Shown: positions 54,437 to 62,248 of the stretch, piece after piece | Numbering within the stretch: the stretch's first letter is position 1 | Layout of the letters: the number at the start of each line of letters is the position of its first letter | NCBI RefSeq assembly: GCF_001721295.1 | Contig: NZ_MDDS01000008.1 | Coordinates: 24,518-88,517, forward strand | Direction: 5' to 3' | DNA: 64,000 nt | From: Sphingomonas turrisvirgatae | GTDB lineage: Bacteria; Pseudomonadota; Alphaproteobacteria; Sphingomonadales; Sphingomonadaceae | Made by a program: the position numbers and the translations under genes | Notes under the pieces: generated by a model | What the model saw: only the letters and a program-made list of their open reading frames with translations | The model's database searches: none | Told to the model about the DNA's origin: nothing

Positions 54437-55354
54437 ATGAAGGATCAGATATTGATCAAGGATCTTCGCGAGGCTCGACGCTCGACCGGTTGGTCTCAGA
54501 AGACGCTTGCCGAACGGATCCGAACCGATGCGCAAGTCGTCAAGCGGTTGGAGCGGGGCGTGGGAACCGTGACCACGCTGATGGCGGTCATGGCTGCGCT
54601 CGATTATCGTTTGACCGGGGTAGGTCCGGGCAGGGACTTGCCTGACCAGCTGCGCAGACGTCGGCTGAAAAAGGCTCTGACCGTGGAGGCCGCGGCCGGG
54701 AGGGCTGGGCTGTCGCGCGCGACCGTGCGAAATCTGGAGCGCGGCGGCGGGTCGGTCGCCAGCCTCCTTCGCCTGCTGGCGGTCCTCGCGCCGGGCGCAC
54801 GTCGGCGCGCGCCGGAGCGAAGCTATTGGGGCCAAGCGGATAAGGAAGACCGCGATAGTCGCTTTACACCGGCTGAGTTCATGGCGCCGATTTACGATGC
54901 ATTTGGGGAGATCGAGATTGACCCATGCGGCAATGTGCTCAGTCCAGTCATCGCGCGCCGGCGGATTCTGCTGAGCGAGGGTGGCGACGGTCTGACCGAG
55001 GATTGGAACGGCACGTTGGCGTTCGTCAATCCACCCTATTCGGAAGTGCTGAAGTGGCTTCGCCGCGCTTATGATCAGTGGAGGGCCGGCAATGTTCAGA
55101 CGGTTCTGTGCCTTGTGCCCGTGCGGACTGACTCGGCCTGGTTTCACGATACGCTCAGTCCGGACGCCGACATCTATTTCCTGCAGGGGCGCGTCAAATT
55201 TTTGGATTCGCGCGGAAAAGCACAGCACACACCGTTCGCGTTGATGCTGGTCTGCCTTGGCACCACCGCCGAGCAGAAGCGTCGCTATGCCCAGTCGGTC
55301 ACTGGCTTCTGGATGCCGCGCCGCGCGGCTGGCGAGGGCGAAATTGCCGCTTGA
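54437..55354 (+). CDS. Tandem XRE-HTH domains fused to phage-type N6-adenine methyltransferase
   Basis: A 305-residue protein with an unusual layout. The first HTH is at residues 6-60 (LREARRSTGWSQKTLAERIR, VVKRLERGVGTVTTLMAVM) and a second at 68-118 (LRRRRLKKALTVEAAAGRAG, ATVRNLERGGGSVASLLRLL). A methyltransferase domain at 128-295 has RFTPAEFMAPIYDAFGEIEI and the catalytic NPPYS (198-202), as in the phage Dam-type family. No restriction enzyme is adjacent, so it is an orphan methylase that may also bind and regulate its own promoter. Its recognition sequence is unknown. Confidence 0.82.
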   Translation: MKDQILIKDLREARRSTGWSQKTLAERIRTDAQVVKRLERGVGTVTTLMAVMAALDYRLTGVGPGRDLPDQLRRRRLKKALTVEAAAGRAGLSRATVRNLERGGGSVASLLRLLAVLAPGARRRAPERSYWGQADKEDRDSRFTPAEFMAPIYDAFGEIEIDPCGNVLSPVIARRRILLSEGGDGLTEDWNGTLAFVNPPYSEVLKWLRRAYDQWRAGNVQTVLCLVPVRTDSAWFHDTLSPDADIYFLQGRVKFLDSRGKAQHTPFALMLVCLGTTAEQKRRYAQSVTGFWMPRRAAGEGEIAA

Positions 55355-55400
55355 GCGCTGGATCCGCCGGGACCGATGACGTCGATCCCGGCGGTCCTAG

Positions 55401-55934
55401 TTAGCCGGCGGCTGGCAGCGTGCTGTGGATGTAGCGGCGGCACTCCTGCGAAGGAGCGGCGGCAGCACGCCGCCGCACCGCGTGCTTGGCACGAGTGATA
55501 CCCGCAGCCGTTGACCCGCAAGGCTTGCCGGCCAGATGCACCATCTCGTCTCTCTCGAACACGAGGTGCCCCACGCTTGCCGTCGGGATCAACACACAGC
55601 CGCCACCGCGCCGGTGCATCCAGAGATCGCACCGACGCACCATATGTGTCACACCTTCGCGCGACGCGAAGACTGTGATGCTACGAGGGCGTAGCACCGC
55701 ATTGCCAGGCTCGAACTCGAAGTAAACAATGTCCGACCCGGTCTGCTCCATCAGACTGGAGACGATTTTCAAGACCGTCAAATCCACTGGCTCGCCCGCC
55801 ATAAACAGATAAGGTTCCGAGGCTCGATCGGAACCTTCCGGGACAAGCAGCTCGCGCGCCGCGACGAGAATGCGGTTGCGCTCTTCTCGCAACACTGCGG
55901 CATTATTTATCTGGTAACCTTGGGTCTTGGACAT
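55401..55934 (-). CDS. Hypothetical protein of the mobile element
   Basis: A 177-residue protein without recognised family. The N-terminal part is helical (NAAVLREERNRILVAARELL), the middle is beta-rich (EPVDLTVLKIVSSLMEQTGS, DIVYFEFEPGNAVLRPRSIT) with CDLWMHRRGGGCVLIP, and the C-terminus is Arg/Ala-rich. Start at 55934 (ATG). Convergent with the methyltransferase. It may be a cargo or accessory gene of the element. Confidence 0.6.
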   Translation of the reverse strand: MSKTQGYQINNAAVLREERNRILVAARELLVPEGSDRASEPYLFMAGEPVDLTVLKIVSSLMEQTGSDIVYFEFEPGNAVLRPRSITVFASREGVTHMVRRCDLWMHRRGGGCVLIPTASVGHLVFERDEMVHLAGKPCGSTAAGITRAKHAVRRRAAAAPSQECRRYIHSTLPAAG

Positions 55935-56108
55935 CGCTTAAACCTTCTCTTCGTATAATAGCCGTCAGGCGCTCTTGAATTTCCTCCTTCGGAGGTCCTT
56001 CATTCGCTCTTCCTGACATCGCTTATCTTCCGGCTTTCGCCGGCGGGCGCCTGAGAAGGTCGCCCGTGCGGTGTCCTGGGCATTCACATGGCCATGTCGG
56101 AGGGGTAT

Positions 56109-56627
56109 TCACGGCTCACCCCAAAGCGCCAGACGCTGTTCGCTTGCGCCTCGCGCGATCCCTGCAGCGCGCTCCGCAGCATCGGCATAGGGCATCGCGT
56201 CGCTGTGGATCAGGGTCGAACGGCCGATGATCACGGCAGCAGCGCGCTTGTCGATCGGTACGAGCGCCGCCATTCGATGGGGCAGCGTCCAGAACAGCAG
56301 ATCCAGCGCAAATTCGGTTCGATCCCGCTGGATGAAGAGGGCGTCGTACCGCAACGCGCGCCCTACCGCATTCGCGCGTATGCTGACGATCAGCATGTCG
56401 CAGTCCGCCGCGCGTGCGATGCTTTCGGCCTCGGCCAGCGTCGGCTCCACTGGTCCCGTCACGCCGGCCAGGATCAGCCGCATCGAGGGTAGCTCGATGC
56501 AGCCGGGTGGCAGCGTAGACTGCGGATGGGGTTCGAGGATCGCTGGCGGCGAGCAATACGGCAGCAGCCCAAGCATCGCCCGAACCATGGGCGAGCCTAT
56601 GTCCAGCCGATGGATCATCTTTGACAT
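56109..56627 (-). CDS. Hypothetical protein of the mobile element
   Basis: A 172-residue protein of unknown family. A Pro-rich N-terminus is followed by ELPSMRLILAGVTGPVEPTL, an alternating hydrophobic pattern (CDMLIVSIRANAVGRALRYD, ALFIQRDRTEFALDLLFWTL) that suggests an alpha/beta fold, and a GIARGASEQRLALWGEP tail. AGG lies about 9 bases before its ATG. It is 79 bases downstream of the PHLHALYF protein on the same strand and may be in one operon with it. Confidence 0.55.
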   Translation of the reverse strand: MSKMIHRLDIGSPMVRAMLGLLPYCSPPAILEPHPQSTLPPGCIELPSMRLILAGVTGPVEPTLAEAESIARAADCDMLIVSIRANAVGRALRYDALFIQRDRTEFALDLLFWTLPHRMAALVPIDKRAAAVIIGRSTLIHSDAMPYADAAERAAGIARGASEQRLALWGEP

Positions 56628-56706
56628 TTGTACACCTGGGTTGGACGGGATCCGGCGGCCTTGTCCGACAGTGCCAAGGCGCGCTCATCCAGCGCGGGCC
56701 AGCGGT

Positions 56707-57243
56707 TCATTTGCTCGCTCGACCCAGATAATCCTGCCACTCGCCGGCAAGCGTCGCTGCGGCGGGTTTGACGAACGCTCCGAAGCAGGCGTGCAGCGCG
56801 CGCGGAAAATAGAGGGCGTGGAGGTGGGGCTTGAGCCCGCGACCCGCGAGCGCCGGAACGTGATGGATCAGCACGACGGCGAGCCCGCGCCCGTTGAGGC
56901 TTTCGCGGGCCCAGGCTCTGGCCAGTTCCCACTGTCGATGCAGCAATTCGGCATTATCAAATCGGACGGTCGCAATGCCCAGAAGGTCGCGCTGTGCAGG
57001 CAACATCTGCTGTTCGTAGGTCTCTACCAGACGCGCAAGATTTCGCAGATGATCAGGTGCCCAGTCAGGCAACAGCACTTCGTGATCGAAGGCGTTGGGC
57101 TCGCTCGAATTGTGCAGGGCCAGCCGTCGCACGATGGCCTGGCCGGCGGTGCTGGGCACCCCTTTGTAATTGGTCGGAATCATGCCGTGGGTGAAGTCGA
57201 CGCCGTCGATCTTCGGCCGCTTGTCGGGCGTGTAATCGGCCAT
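56707..57243 (-). CDS. Small protein with HHVP...PHLHALYF motif, mobilisation-associated
   Basis: A 178-residue protein. It starts MADYTPDKRPKIDGVDFTHG with a GGAGGG seven bases upstream. The most striking segment is VVLIHHVPALAGRGLKPHLH followed by ALYFPR (about residues 135-160), whose spaced His residues recall the metal-binding H-box of relaxases. There is no relaxase Tyr domain around it, and it is encoded opposite the relaxase. It may be a degraded relaxase homologue, an accessory DNA-processing factor or an unrelated metal protein. Confidence 0.6.
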   Translation of the reverse strand: MADYTPDKRPKIDGVDFTHGMIPTNYKGVPSTAGQAIVRRLALHNSSEPNAFDHEVLLPDWAPDHLRNLARLVETYEQQMLPAQRDLLGIATVRFDNAELLHRQWELARAWARESLNGRGLAVVLIHHVPALAGRGLKPHLHALYFPRALHACFGAFVKPAAATLAGEWQDYLGRASK

Positions 57244-57247
57244 CAGA

Positions 57248-57448
57248 TCAGCCCTCCACAGCCACGCGGTGGACTGCGAGTGCGGCGCGCGCAAGGGTCA
57301 GGACGCGATCGCCATCATCGCGCCGCGGCAGTCCCTCGCGCGCACCGACACAACCCGGCAGTAGCCAGTCTTGAGCAGTCAGCTTCGCGGCGGGAGCGAG
57401 GTTGTGATCGGCCCGCTTCCGGGGCGTCGAGCAGTGGAATCTAGTCAA
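57248..57448 (-). CDS. Possible small basic protein upstream of the HHVP gene
   Basis: A 66-residue frame starting at TTG (57448) and ending 5 bases before the next gene's ATG, whose ribosome site lies in its last codons. The composition (FHCSTPRKRADHNLAPAAKL, GDRVLTLARAALAVH) looks protein-like, but no family is recognised, the start codon is weak and no ribosome site is evident. Confidence 0.4.
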   Translation of the reverse strand: MTRFHCSTPRKRADHNLAPAAKLTAQDWLLPGCVGAREGLPRRDDGDRVLTLARAALAVHRVAVEG

Positions 57449-57983
57449 TGAAATGTCCTTCGAGCGGGTATGTCGTGGGCGCTCGCGCTTCAGCTTTTCA
57501 CCTTTCTGCGGCGGAGCATTTCCGCCTTTCCACCTCTCAAGGGCGGCACCTGTCCGGCGACGCCGAAGGGATCGTCAGGACGACCGCGCCATCGTCGATC
57601 TCCGGTCTCCCGGTGCTTCCGGCGCCGCGTCGAAGCGCGGCAGAGGACCCAGGCTCCGCCTGCCGACACGATGCCAACATCGTGGACTGAAGGTCGTTGA
57701 CGAGCGGCCGATCTGCGCGAGTTTTGCGACTGATGCTGTAAAGCGGGGGCGCCCCCAGCTTTACGGAATTGCGCCTGTTACTTTTGGTATGACGAAATGC
57801 CATTTTTGTCATAGCTGAGTTGAAGGATGGGAACGCAGGCCGAGCACGCCATTCGTCATGGCAAACGGCGTATTGTGCGGACCGTCAATGACGATCGGTC
57901 GTCAACTATTCTGTAAATCGACCGCGCACTTCTATCCGGAGCAAGATCCATCCTGTAAACTGATGCCGGAGGCGAAGTCCGGC
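57449..57983. other. Gap upstream of the relaxase, with oriT-like palindrome
   Basis: About 535 bases. The left part has only short ORFs with biased composition. The right part holds the palindrome and nic-like sequence listed at 57738-57776, followed by an AT-richer stretch before the relaxase frame. Confidence 0.5.
57738..57776 (+). other. Candidate origin of transfer (oriT)
   Basis: GTAAAGC (57738-57744), GGGGGCGCCCCC (57745-57756), A, GCTTTAC (57758-57764): nested perfect palindromes with 7-bp outer arms. They are followed at once by GGAATTGCGCCTG (57765-57777). Nic regions used by MOBQ relaxases of the RSF1010/Ti type carry a TGCGCC core next to an inverted repeat, and a MobA/MobL gene of that class follows about 200 bases downstream. 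The assignment is inference from arrangement and a short motif. Confidence 0.55.
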
Positions 57984-58523
57984 ATGTTGCAGGCGAGTGC
58001 AATCAGTCATCTGGTGGGAGCTGCCAACAGCAAATTGGCTGCGTTTATTCGTGCGCAGGAAGATGAAGAGGCGCGTCTGATCAGCAAGGTCAAGACGCGA
58101 CAATTGTTCAAGACGGACGGCGACCCACGCAGACGACTGCCCCGCTTTGCCGCGCCGGCTCAATTCAGCCGCCCAAGTCCAATTGTGGAGCGCGGCAGAT
58201 TATCGGGTGCGGCGCCCTTTCATATGGCGGTAACAACGGTGAGCAGGCGAGTGGCTGACATCTCGGTCAGCCGCTTTGAACGCCCGGACAGATCGGCTAC
58301 GCCGGCCTTTGATCACGCGGAATATGTCGAGCGAGACGGCGCTGCCGAGGTGATCGAGTCAGCGCAGGAAGGCTATATCGCAAGGCCGGGTGCCATCGAG
58401 CGGATCGTTTCCGTGGCTGGCCTTGGCGAGTTCGAACGCGCCGAGCCGTGGCACCCTGGCTCAATGTCGACGTTCCAGTGCGGACCCGCACGCGTTCGGG
58501 CCGAACACAGTTTCGGTTCGTGA
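57984..58523 (+). CDS. N-terminal part of MobA/MobL-type relaxase (separate frame)
   Basis: An open frame (longest form from 57858) whose product ends before the relaxase catalytic core. From residue 42 on it reads RQLFKTDGDPRRRLPRFAAP, then GAAPFHMAVTTVSRRVADIS and YVERDGAAEVI plus GYIARPGAIERI, repeats that I recognise as the N-terminus of long sphingomonad MobA/MobL proteins. The frame shifts relative to the downstream ORF within 58448-58523. The start at 57984 has GGAGG upstream; 57858, 57888 and 57963 are alternatives. On its own it probably cannot nick DNA. Confidence 0.6.
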   Translation: MLQASAISHLVGAANSKLAAFIRAQEDEEARLISKVKTRQLFKTDGDPRRRLPRFAAPAQFSRPSPIVERGRLSGAAPFHMAVTTVSRRVADISVSRFERPDRSATPAFDHAEYVERDGAAEVIESAQEGYIARPGAIERIVSVAGLGEFERAEPWHPGSMSTFQCGPARVRAEHSFGS

Positions 58524-60643
58524 TCGAACTTCCGGCCGGTATATCACCGCATGACCGGATGGCGATCGTGCAACATTTTTGCGCCAAGCTCGAGCAGCTC
58601 GAGCGCAATGAGCACGGTGCCGCGATCGGCATGATGTATACGGCGGTCATCCATGCGCCGGACGATCAGAACGACGAGCGCAATTATCATCTTCACGTGA
58701 TCGCCTATGATCGCCCGTGCAGGTTTCTGGTGGAGCATGGCGAATGGGATTTCGCGGTCCCGGAAACCTACATCCATCGTGGCCAACGGCGGACGCGCTA
58801 CCCCTATCGGCAGAACAAGGTGACGGTATCCCAATCGCAGCGGGTGAGCGGGCGGGAGGATAGCGGGAAGCACTTCCTGAAGACGTTGCGGACCATGTTC
58901 GCCGACAGCGCCAACCACGTTCTGGCAGCGCGGAAGGCCGACCGTCGGCTGCACCCGGGCACCTATGCGGATTGTGGGATCGATCGCGAACCCACCAGGC
59001 ATTTGGGGGGCATGTATCGCGCTGAACAGATCGGCGTCGCAACCGTGCGAGGTGACGAAAACGCCGCCATCATCTGGGCAGATCGGGCGCGTGAGATATA
59101 CACCAACAACCTCAATCGAAGGATCGCGGTTCTTGGGGCGCTGGATCGTGTCGCCGGTGCCACCAAGGCGTATGCGGATGCCGCCGCCCTGCGCGAGTTG
59201 CAGGAGATAGAGGCGCGGATGGCTGGCGAGGCGAAATCGCTCCTAGCGCTCAAACTGGAATATGATCTGTTCCGGTTGAACGAGGAAAAGGCACGCTCGC
59301 GGGCGGATGTCGTCCGCAGCTACTGCGACGAACAAATCGACGGGCGGGCGAGCGACACGGTCAGATCCCGTCGCGAGCGCGAGGATCTGATCCGCCGGCG
59401 TGCCGAGGCGATGTCCTATCTGGAGGCGCTCGATCGCGACATCGCCGCCGAGCGGGAGCGGCTGGCTGCGATCGGCCGCAGCCTGATGGCGAGAGACACG
59501 CAACTGACCAAGGATCTCATGGCAGTGGACCGCCTCATCGGACGGCTCGCCAGTGAGGAGGTAACCCGGGAGGCAACGCGCCCGGCTGTCGCCGAGGACC
59601 ACACCGATGCTTCGGACATGCCGCTTCCGCCCGCTGCATCCCCGGCCCTGACAAGGGTGCGCCTCGGCGCCAGCGAGAAGGCTGCCGCGCCAAAGCCTCA
59701 CTCAAACAGTGGCGCCGGCCAGCGTGATGACCCCGAGCCGCTCAACGATCGGTCCCCGTCGCCGGCAGCGCGTGCTTCGGCTGATGAATCGCCCCCGCCC
59801 CCAACCTTGGCTGACAGTCGCAAGGTCGAGGCGGCTACGCAGCGGGCCGGCCCAGCGCCATTCCCTGAGATGGCACCCGGCGCCGCGGCTGACAGAACGG
59901 AAGACTCGAAGCCGGACATCGCCAACACTGGCAGGGAAGTGGCAGCTAGTGGTCCATTGAAGGCCGTCCCGGACGGCAGGACAGAGAAGCCTGCCGCCAC
60001 GCCTCAGCCGCTTCCCGCACTGCCGATCCGGCTCGGCGGGAAGATGAGCGACGGCCATCGCAGGATCGACATCCTGCTCAAGCGTATCGCCGAGCAGCGC
60101 CTCGAGGTGGTCAGGACGGATGAGGTCATGAGCGATCAATATGCGGTTCCCGCCCTGCATGCCGAACTCGCGGCGTTTCGAATTCCGAGCCAGATGATGC
60201 GCATCAACCTGGCTTTGAAAGCCCGATATCGGTTCCAGGAACGGGAGATCGACCGTCTGCTCGACTGGATGGTCGCGGCCGATCCGGTGAATGCGGCTGG
60301 TCTTGATGCAGCCTTGGCCCGGGCGCCCAAGGCCATCCAGACGCTCTACGCCAATTTGCGGAACCACAAACGCGTAAGTGCCTTCCTGACCGCCATTCAG
60401 AAAAGCGGCGTTGAGCGCGGTGCTCCCATGCCTGCCACGGTGCCGATGCCCGGGAAGGTCGGCAAGTCGGACGTTTTAACGAGTGGGCCCAAGGCGTCAC
60501 CTGCCGCTGACGAGGGGGGCGGCAAACCCTCGCGGGCGGCAATGACTGAGGAAACGCGGGTAGCCGTGTCGCGCGATCAGGGCGACGCGGACTTCCAGCT
60601 GCTGGCGGCTTACCAGCATCTTCTCGGGGGCAGGGGCAGGTGA
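58448..60643 (+). CDS. MobA/MobL-family relaxase, catalytic and C-terminal part
   Basis: A 731-codon frame opening at GTG 58448. The core has SGRTQFRFVIELPAG, AAIGMMYTAVIHAPDDQNDE and RNYHLHVIAYDRP with the metal-binding His81/His83. YIHRGQRRTRYPYRQNKVTV and TYADCGIDREPTRHLGGMYR follow, all typical of MOBQ relaxases. A coiled-coil (about residues 210-360), a Pro/Ala-rich linker (365-535) and a conserved-looking helical C-terminal domain follow. The N-terminal Tyr-containing part is missing from this frame and is encoded in the overlapping upstream frame. The product would nick oriT and lead DNA transfer with a helper's secretion system. Confidence 0.82.
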   Translation: MAPWLNVDVPVRTRTRSGRTQFRFVIELPAGISPHDRMAIVQHFCAKLEQLERNEHGAAIGMMYTAVIHAPDDQNDERNYHLHVIAYDRPCRFLVEHGEWDFAVPETYIHRGQRRTRYPYRQNKVTVSQSQRVSGREDSGKHFLKTLRTMFADSANHVLAARKADRRLHPGTYADCGIDREPTRHLGGMYRAEQIGVATVRGDENAAIIWADRAREIYTNNLNRRIAVLGALDRVAGATKAYADAAALRELQEIEARMAGEAKSLLALKLEYDLFRLNEEKARSRADVVRSYCDEQIDGRASDTVRSRREREDLIRRRAEAMSYLEALDRDIAAERERLAAIGRSLMARDTQLTKDLMAVDRLIGRLASEEVTREATRPAVAEDHTDASDMPLPPAASPALTRVRLGASEKAAAPKPHSNSGAGQRDDPEPLNDRSPSPAARASADESPPPPTLADSRKVEAATQRAGPAPFPEMAPGAAADRTEDSKPDIANTGREVAASGPLKAVPDGRTEKPAATPQPLPALPIRLGGKMSDGHRRIDILLKRIAEQRLEVVRTDEVMSDQYAVPALHAELAAFRIPSQMMRINLALKARYRFQEREIDRLLDWMVAADPVNAAGLDAALARAPKAIQTLYANLRNHKRVSAFLTAIQKSGVERGAPMPATVPMPGKVGKSDVLTSGPKASPAADEGGGKPSRAAMTEETRVAVSRDQGDADFQLLAAYQHLLGGRGR

Positions 60644-60956
60644 CCGGATCGCGCCTGATCCGGTTTGACGGACCCTTGTGCCGTGGACGGGGACCGGCAT
60701 CCGCCTGCGTGGCCCTGCAAACCATCGATAGGCCGCCATGGTCAGCTACAATTTTGTTGCGTCAAGGTTTTCCCGCTAGAGCGATTATTGACGGATTTCA
60801 GCGGGCTGGGCGGCCCAATCCTTGTTGCATTTTTGTTGCGTGGAGAAAAAGTGAGCGGTTGGCGCTGGTTCGTAAGCCGTTGAAATGACTCGAAATTCCC
60901 GAAAGCTCACCCAAATGCTTCAGGTTGGGCTAAGCCATTGATTTTGAACGGGAAAG
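60644..60956. other. Island right-end gap
   Basis: A 313-base gap between relaxase and tRNA-Gln. It contains three TTGTTGC repeats (60754, 60822, 60833) and an AT-richer stretch. No gene is seen. Confidence 0.6.
60752..60841 (+). repeat. TTGTTGC direct repeats next to tRNA-Gln
   Basis: TTTTGTTGCGT occurs exactly at 60752-60762 and 60831-60841, with a third related copy CCTTGTTGCAT at 60820-60830. The spacing and proximity to the attachment site fit arm-type binding sites for the tyrosine integrase. The left island end has the same CCTTGTTGCA core. Confidence 0.6.
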
Positions 60957-61030
60957 TGGATGCCCGACAAGGATTCGAACCTTGATTGACGGAGTCAGAG
61001 TCCGCTCTCTTACCATTAGAGGATCGGGCA
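60957..61030 (-). tRNA. tRNA-Gln (anticodon CUG)
   Basis: On the minus strand the acceptor pair TGCCCGA (5') / TCGGGCA (3') is perfect. The D arm is CTCT-AATGGTA-AGAG, the anticodon stem GCGGA/TCCGT has loop CTCTGAC (anticodon CUG), and the T arm CAAGG-TTCGAAT-CCTTG is perfect. TCCA follows, so discriminator U and CCA are encoded. The 3' 44 bases are repeated at 29430-29473. Confidence 0.95.
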
Positions 61031-61174
61031 ATCGGACGGGCGATCTAGGCAGCGGAATTGCGCCGGTCAAGGGGATTCGCCGCCGCCTTGCTCCTATTCC
61101 ACGCTTGCGCTAGCCTCGCTCCCAAGCACCGGCGGCCTATTCCGGCCGTGACGGAAGAACATAAGTGAGTGGTT

Positions 61175-62248
61175 ATGGGGGATGGCTCCGCCAGGATGCC
61201 GCGCCCGCCGGCGACGAAGCCGGCCCGCCCGGCCCCGAATATGCAAGCGGGTCCAGCATCCGGCCCGCATGGCCGGCCGCGCTGGCCCGAGGCTCGGCAT
61301 TTCGCCGCGTTGGACCTTGGCACGAACAATTGCCGGCTGTTGATCGCGCGGCCGCAGGGCAGCGGCTTTACGGTGGTGGACGCATTTTCGCGAATCGTGC
61401 GGCTGGGCGAGGGGCTGGCGTCGAGCGGGCGGCTGTCCGACGCGGCGATCGAGCGCACCATCGCGGCCCTGAGGATCTGCGCGGACAAGCTCAAGCGGCG
61501 GCATGTCGCGCTGTCGCGATCGGTCGCTACGGAGGCGTGCCGGCAAGCCGTCAACGGTCCCGAGTTCATCCAGCGCGTGTATCGCGAGACGGGCATCGTG
61601 CTCGACATCATCACCGCCGAGGAGGAAGCGCGGCTTGCCGTGCTGGGCTGCCATGCGTTGCTGGAACCGGGCGACGGACCGGCGCTGGTGTTCGATATCG
61701 GCGGAGGATCGACCGAATTGGTGCTGGTCGACAATTCGGGTGAGCAGCCGCGCATCCTTGACTGGCACAGCGCGCGGTGGGGCGTGGTGTCGCTGACCGA
61801 AGCGCGCGGCGTGACCGGCGATCATGACGAGCCGACTCGCACCGCCGCCTATCAACGGATGCGCGAGAGCGTGGCAGAGGCGTTCGCGCCGTTCGTCGCG
61901 CGGCTGCCCAAGCTGGAGGGCAAACCCAGGCTGCTGGGCACGAGCGGGACGGTAACGACGCTGGCGAGCGTGCACCTTGAACTGCCGTCCTATGACCGAT
62001 CGGCGATCGACGGCCTGATCGTGCCGACTGCGTCGATGCGCGCAGTGAGCCGGCGGATCGCCGAACTGGACCTTGCGGGGCGATCCGCCGTGCCGTGCAT
62101 CGGACCCGAGCGCGCCGATCTGGTGGTGGCGGGCTGCGCGATTTTGGAGACGATCATGGACATCTGGCCAGCCGAACGGCTGGGTATTGCCGACCGCGGC
62201 ATTCGCGAAGGAATCCTGCGGCACCTGATGCGCGGGAGCCTCAAATGA
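61175..62248 (+). CDS. Ppx/GppA-family exopolyphosphatase/pppGpp phosphohydrolase
   Basis: A 357-residue ASKHA-fold phosphatase. After a 35-residue Pro/Ala-rich start come phosphate-1 AALDLGTNNCRLLIARP, the catalytic-type EEEARLAVLGC, phosphate-2 VFDIGGGSTELVLVD, and GTSGTVTTLASVHLEL. The protein is the short, domain I-II type without the C-terminal HD domain, as is common in alphaproteobacteria. It degrades polyphosphate or pppGpp. The start is ATG at 61175; a GTG two codons upstream is possible. Overlaps rlmE (ATGA). Confidence 0.9.
   Translation: MGDGSARMPRPPATKPARPAPNMQAGPASGPHGRPRWPEARHFAALDLGTNNCRLLIARPQGSGFTVVDAFSRIVRLGEGLASSGRLSDAAIERTIAALRICADKLKRRHVALSRSVATEACRQAVNGPEFIQRVYRETGIVLDIITAEEEARLAVLGCHALLEPGDGPALVFDIGGGSTELVLVDNSGEQPRILDWHSARWGVVSLTEARGVTGDHDEPTRTAAYQRMRESVAEAFAPFVARLPKLEGKPRLLGTSGTVTTLASVHLELPSYDRSAIDGLIVPTASMRAVSRRIAELDLAGRSAVPCIGPERADLVVAGCAILETIMDIWPAERLGIADRGIREGILRHLMRGSLK

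Noticed and set aside
56707..57243. Annotating the HHVP...PHLHALYF protein as a full relaxase
   Set aside because: It lacks the N-terminal catalytic Tyr region and is far shorter than any relaxase; only the His pattern is suggestive.
57453..57818. Three overlapping 76-121-codon plus-strand ORFs upstream of the relaxase
   Set aside because: Low-complexity Arg/Ser composition, one runs through the oriT-like palindrome, and none resembles a mobilisation accessory protein.
51200..61000. Type IV secretion or coupling-protein genes
   Set aside because: No VirB/VirD4/TraG-type Walker motifs were found; the element encodes only mobilisation functions.
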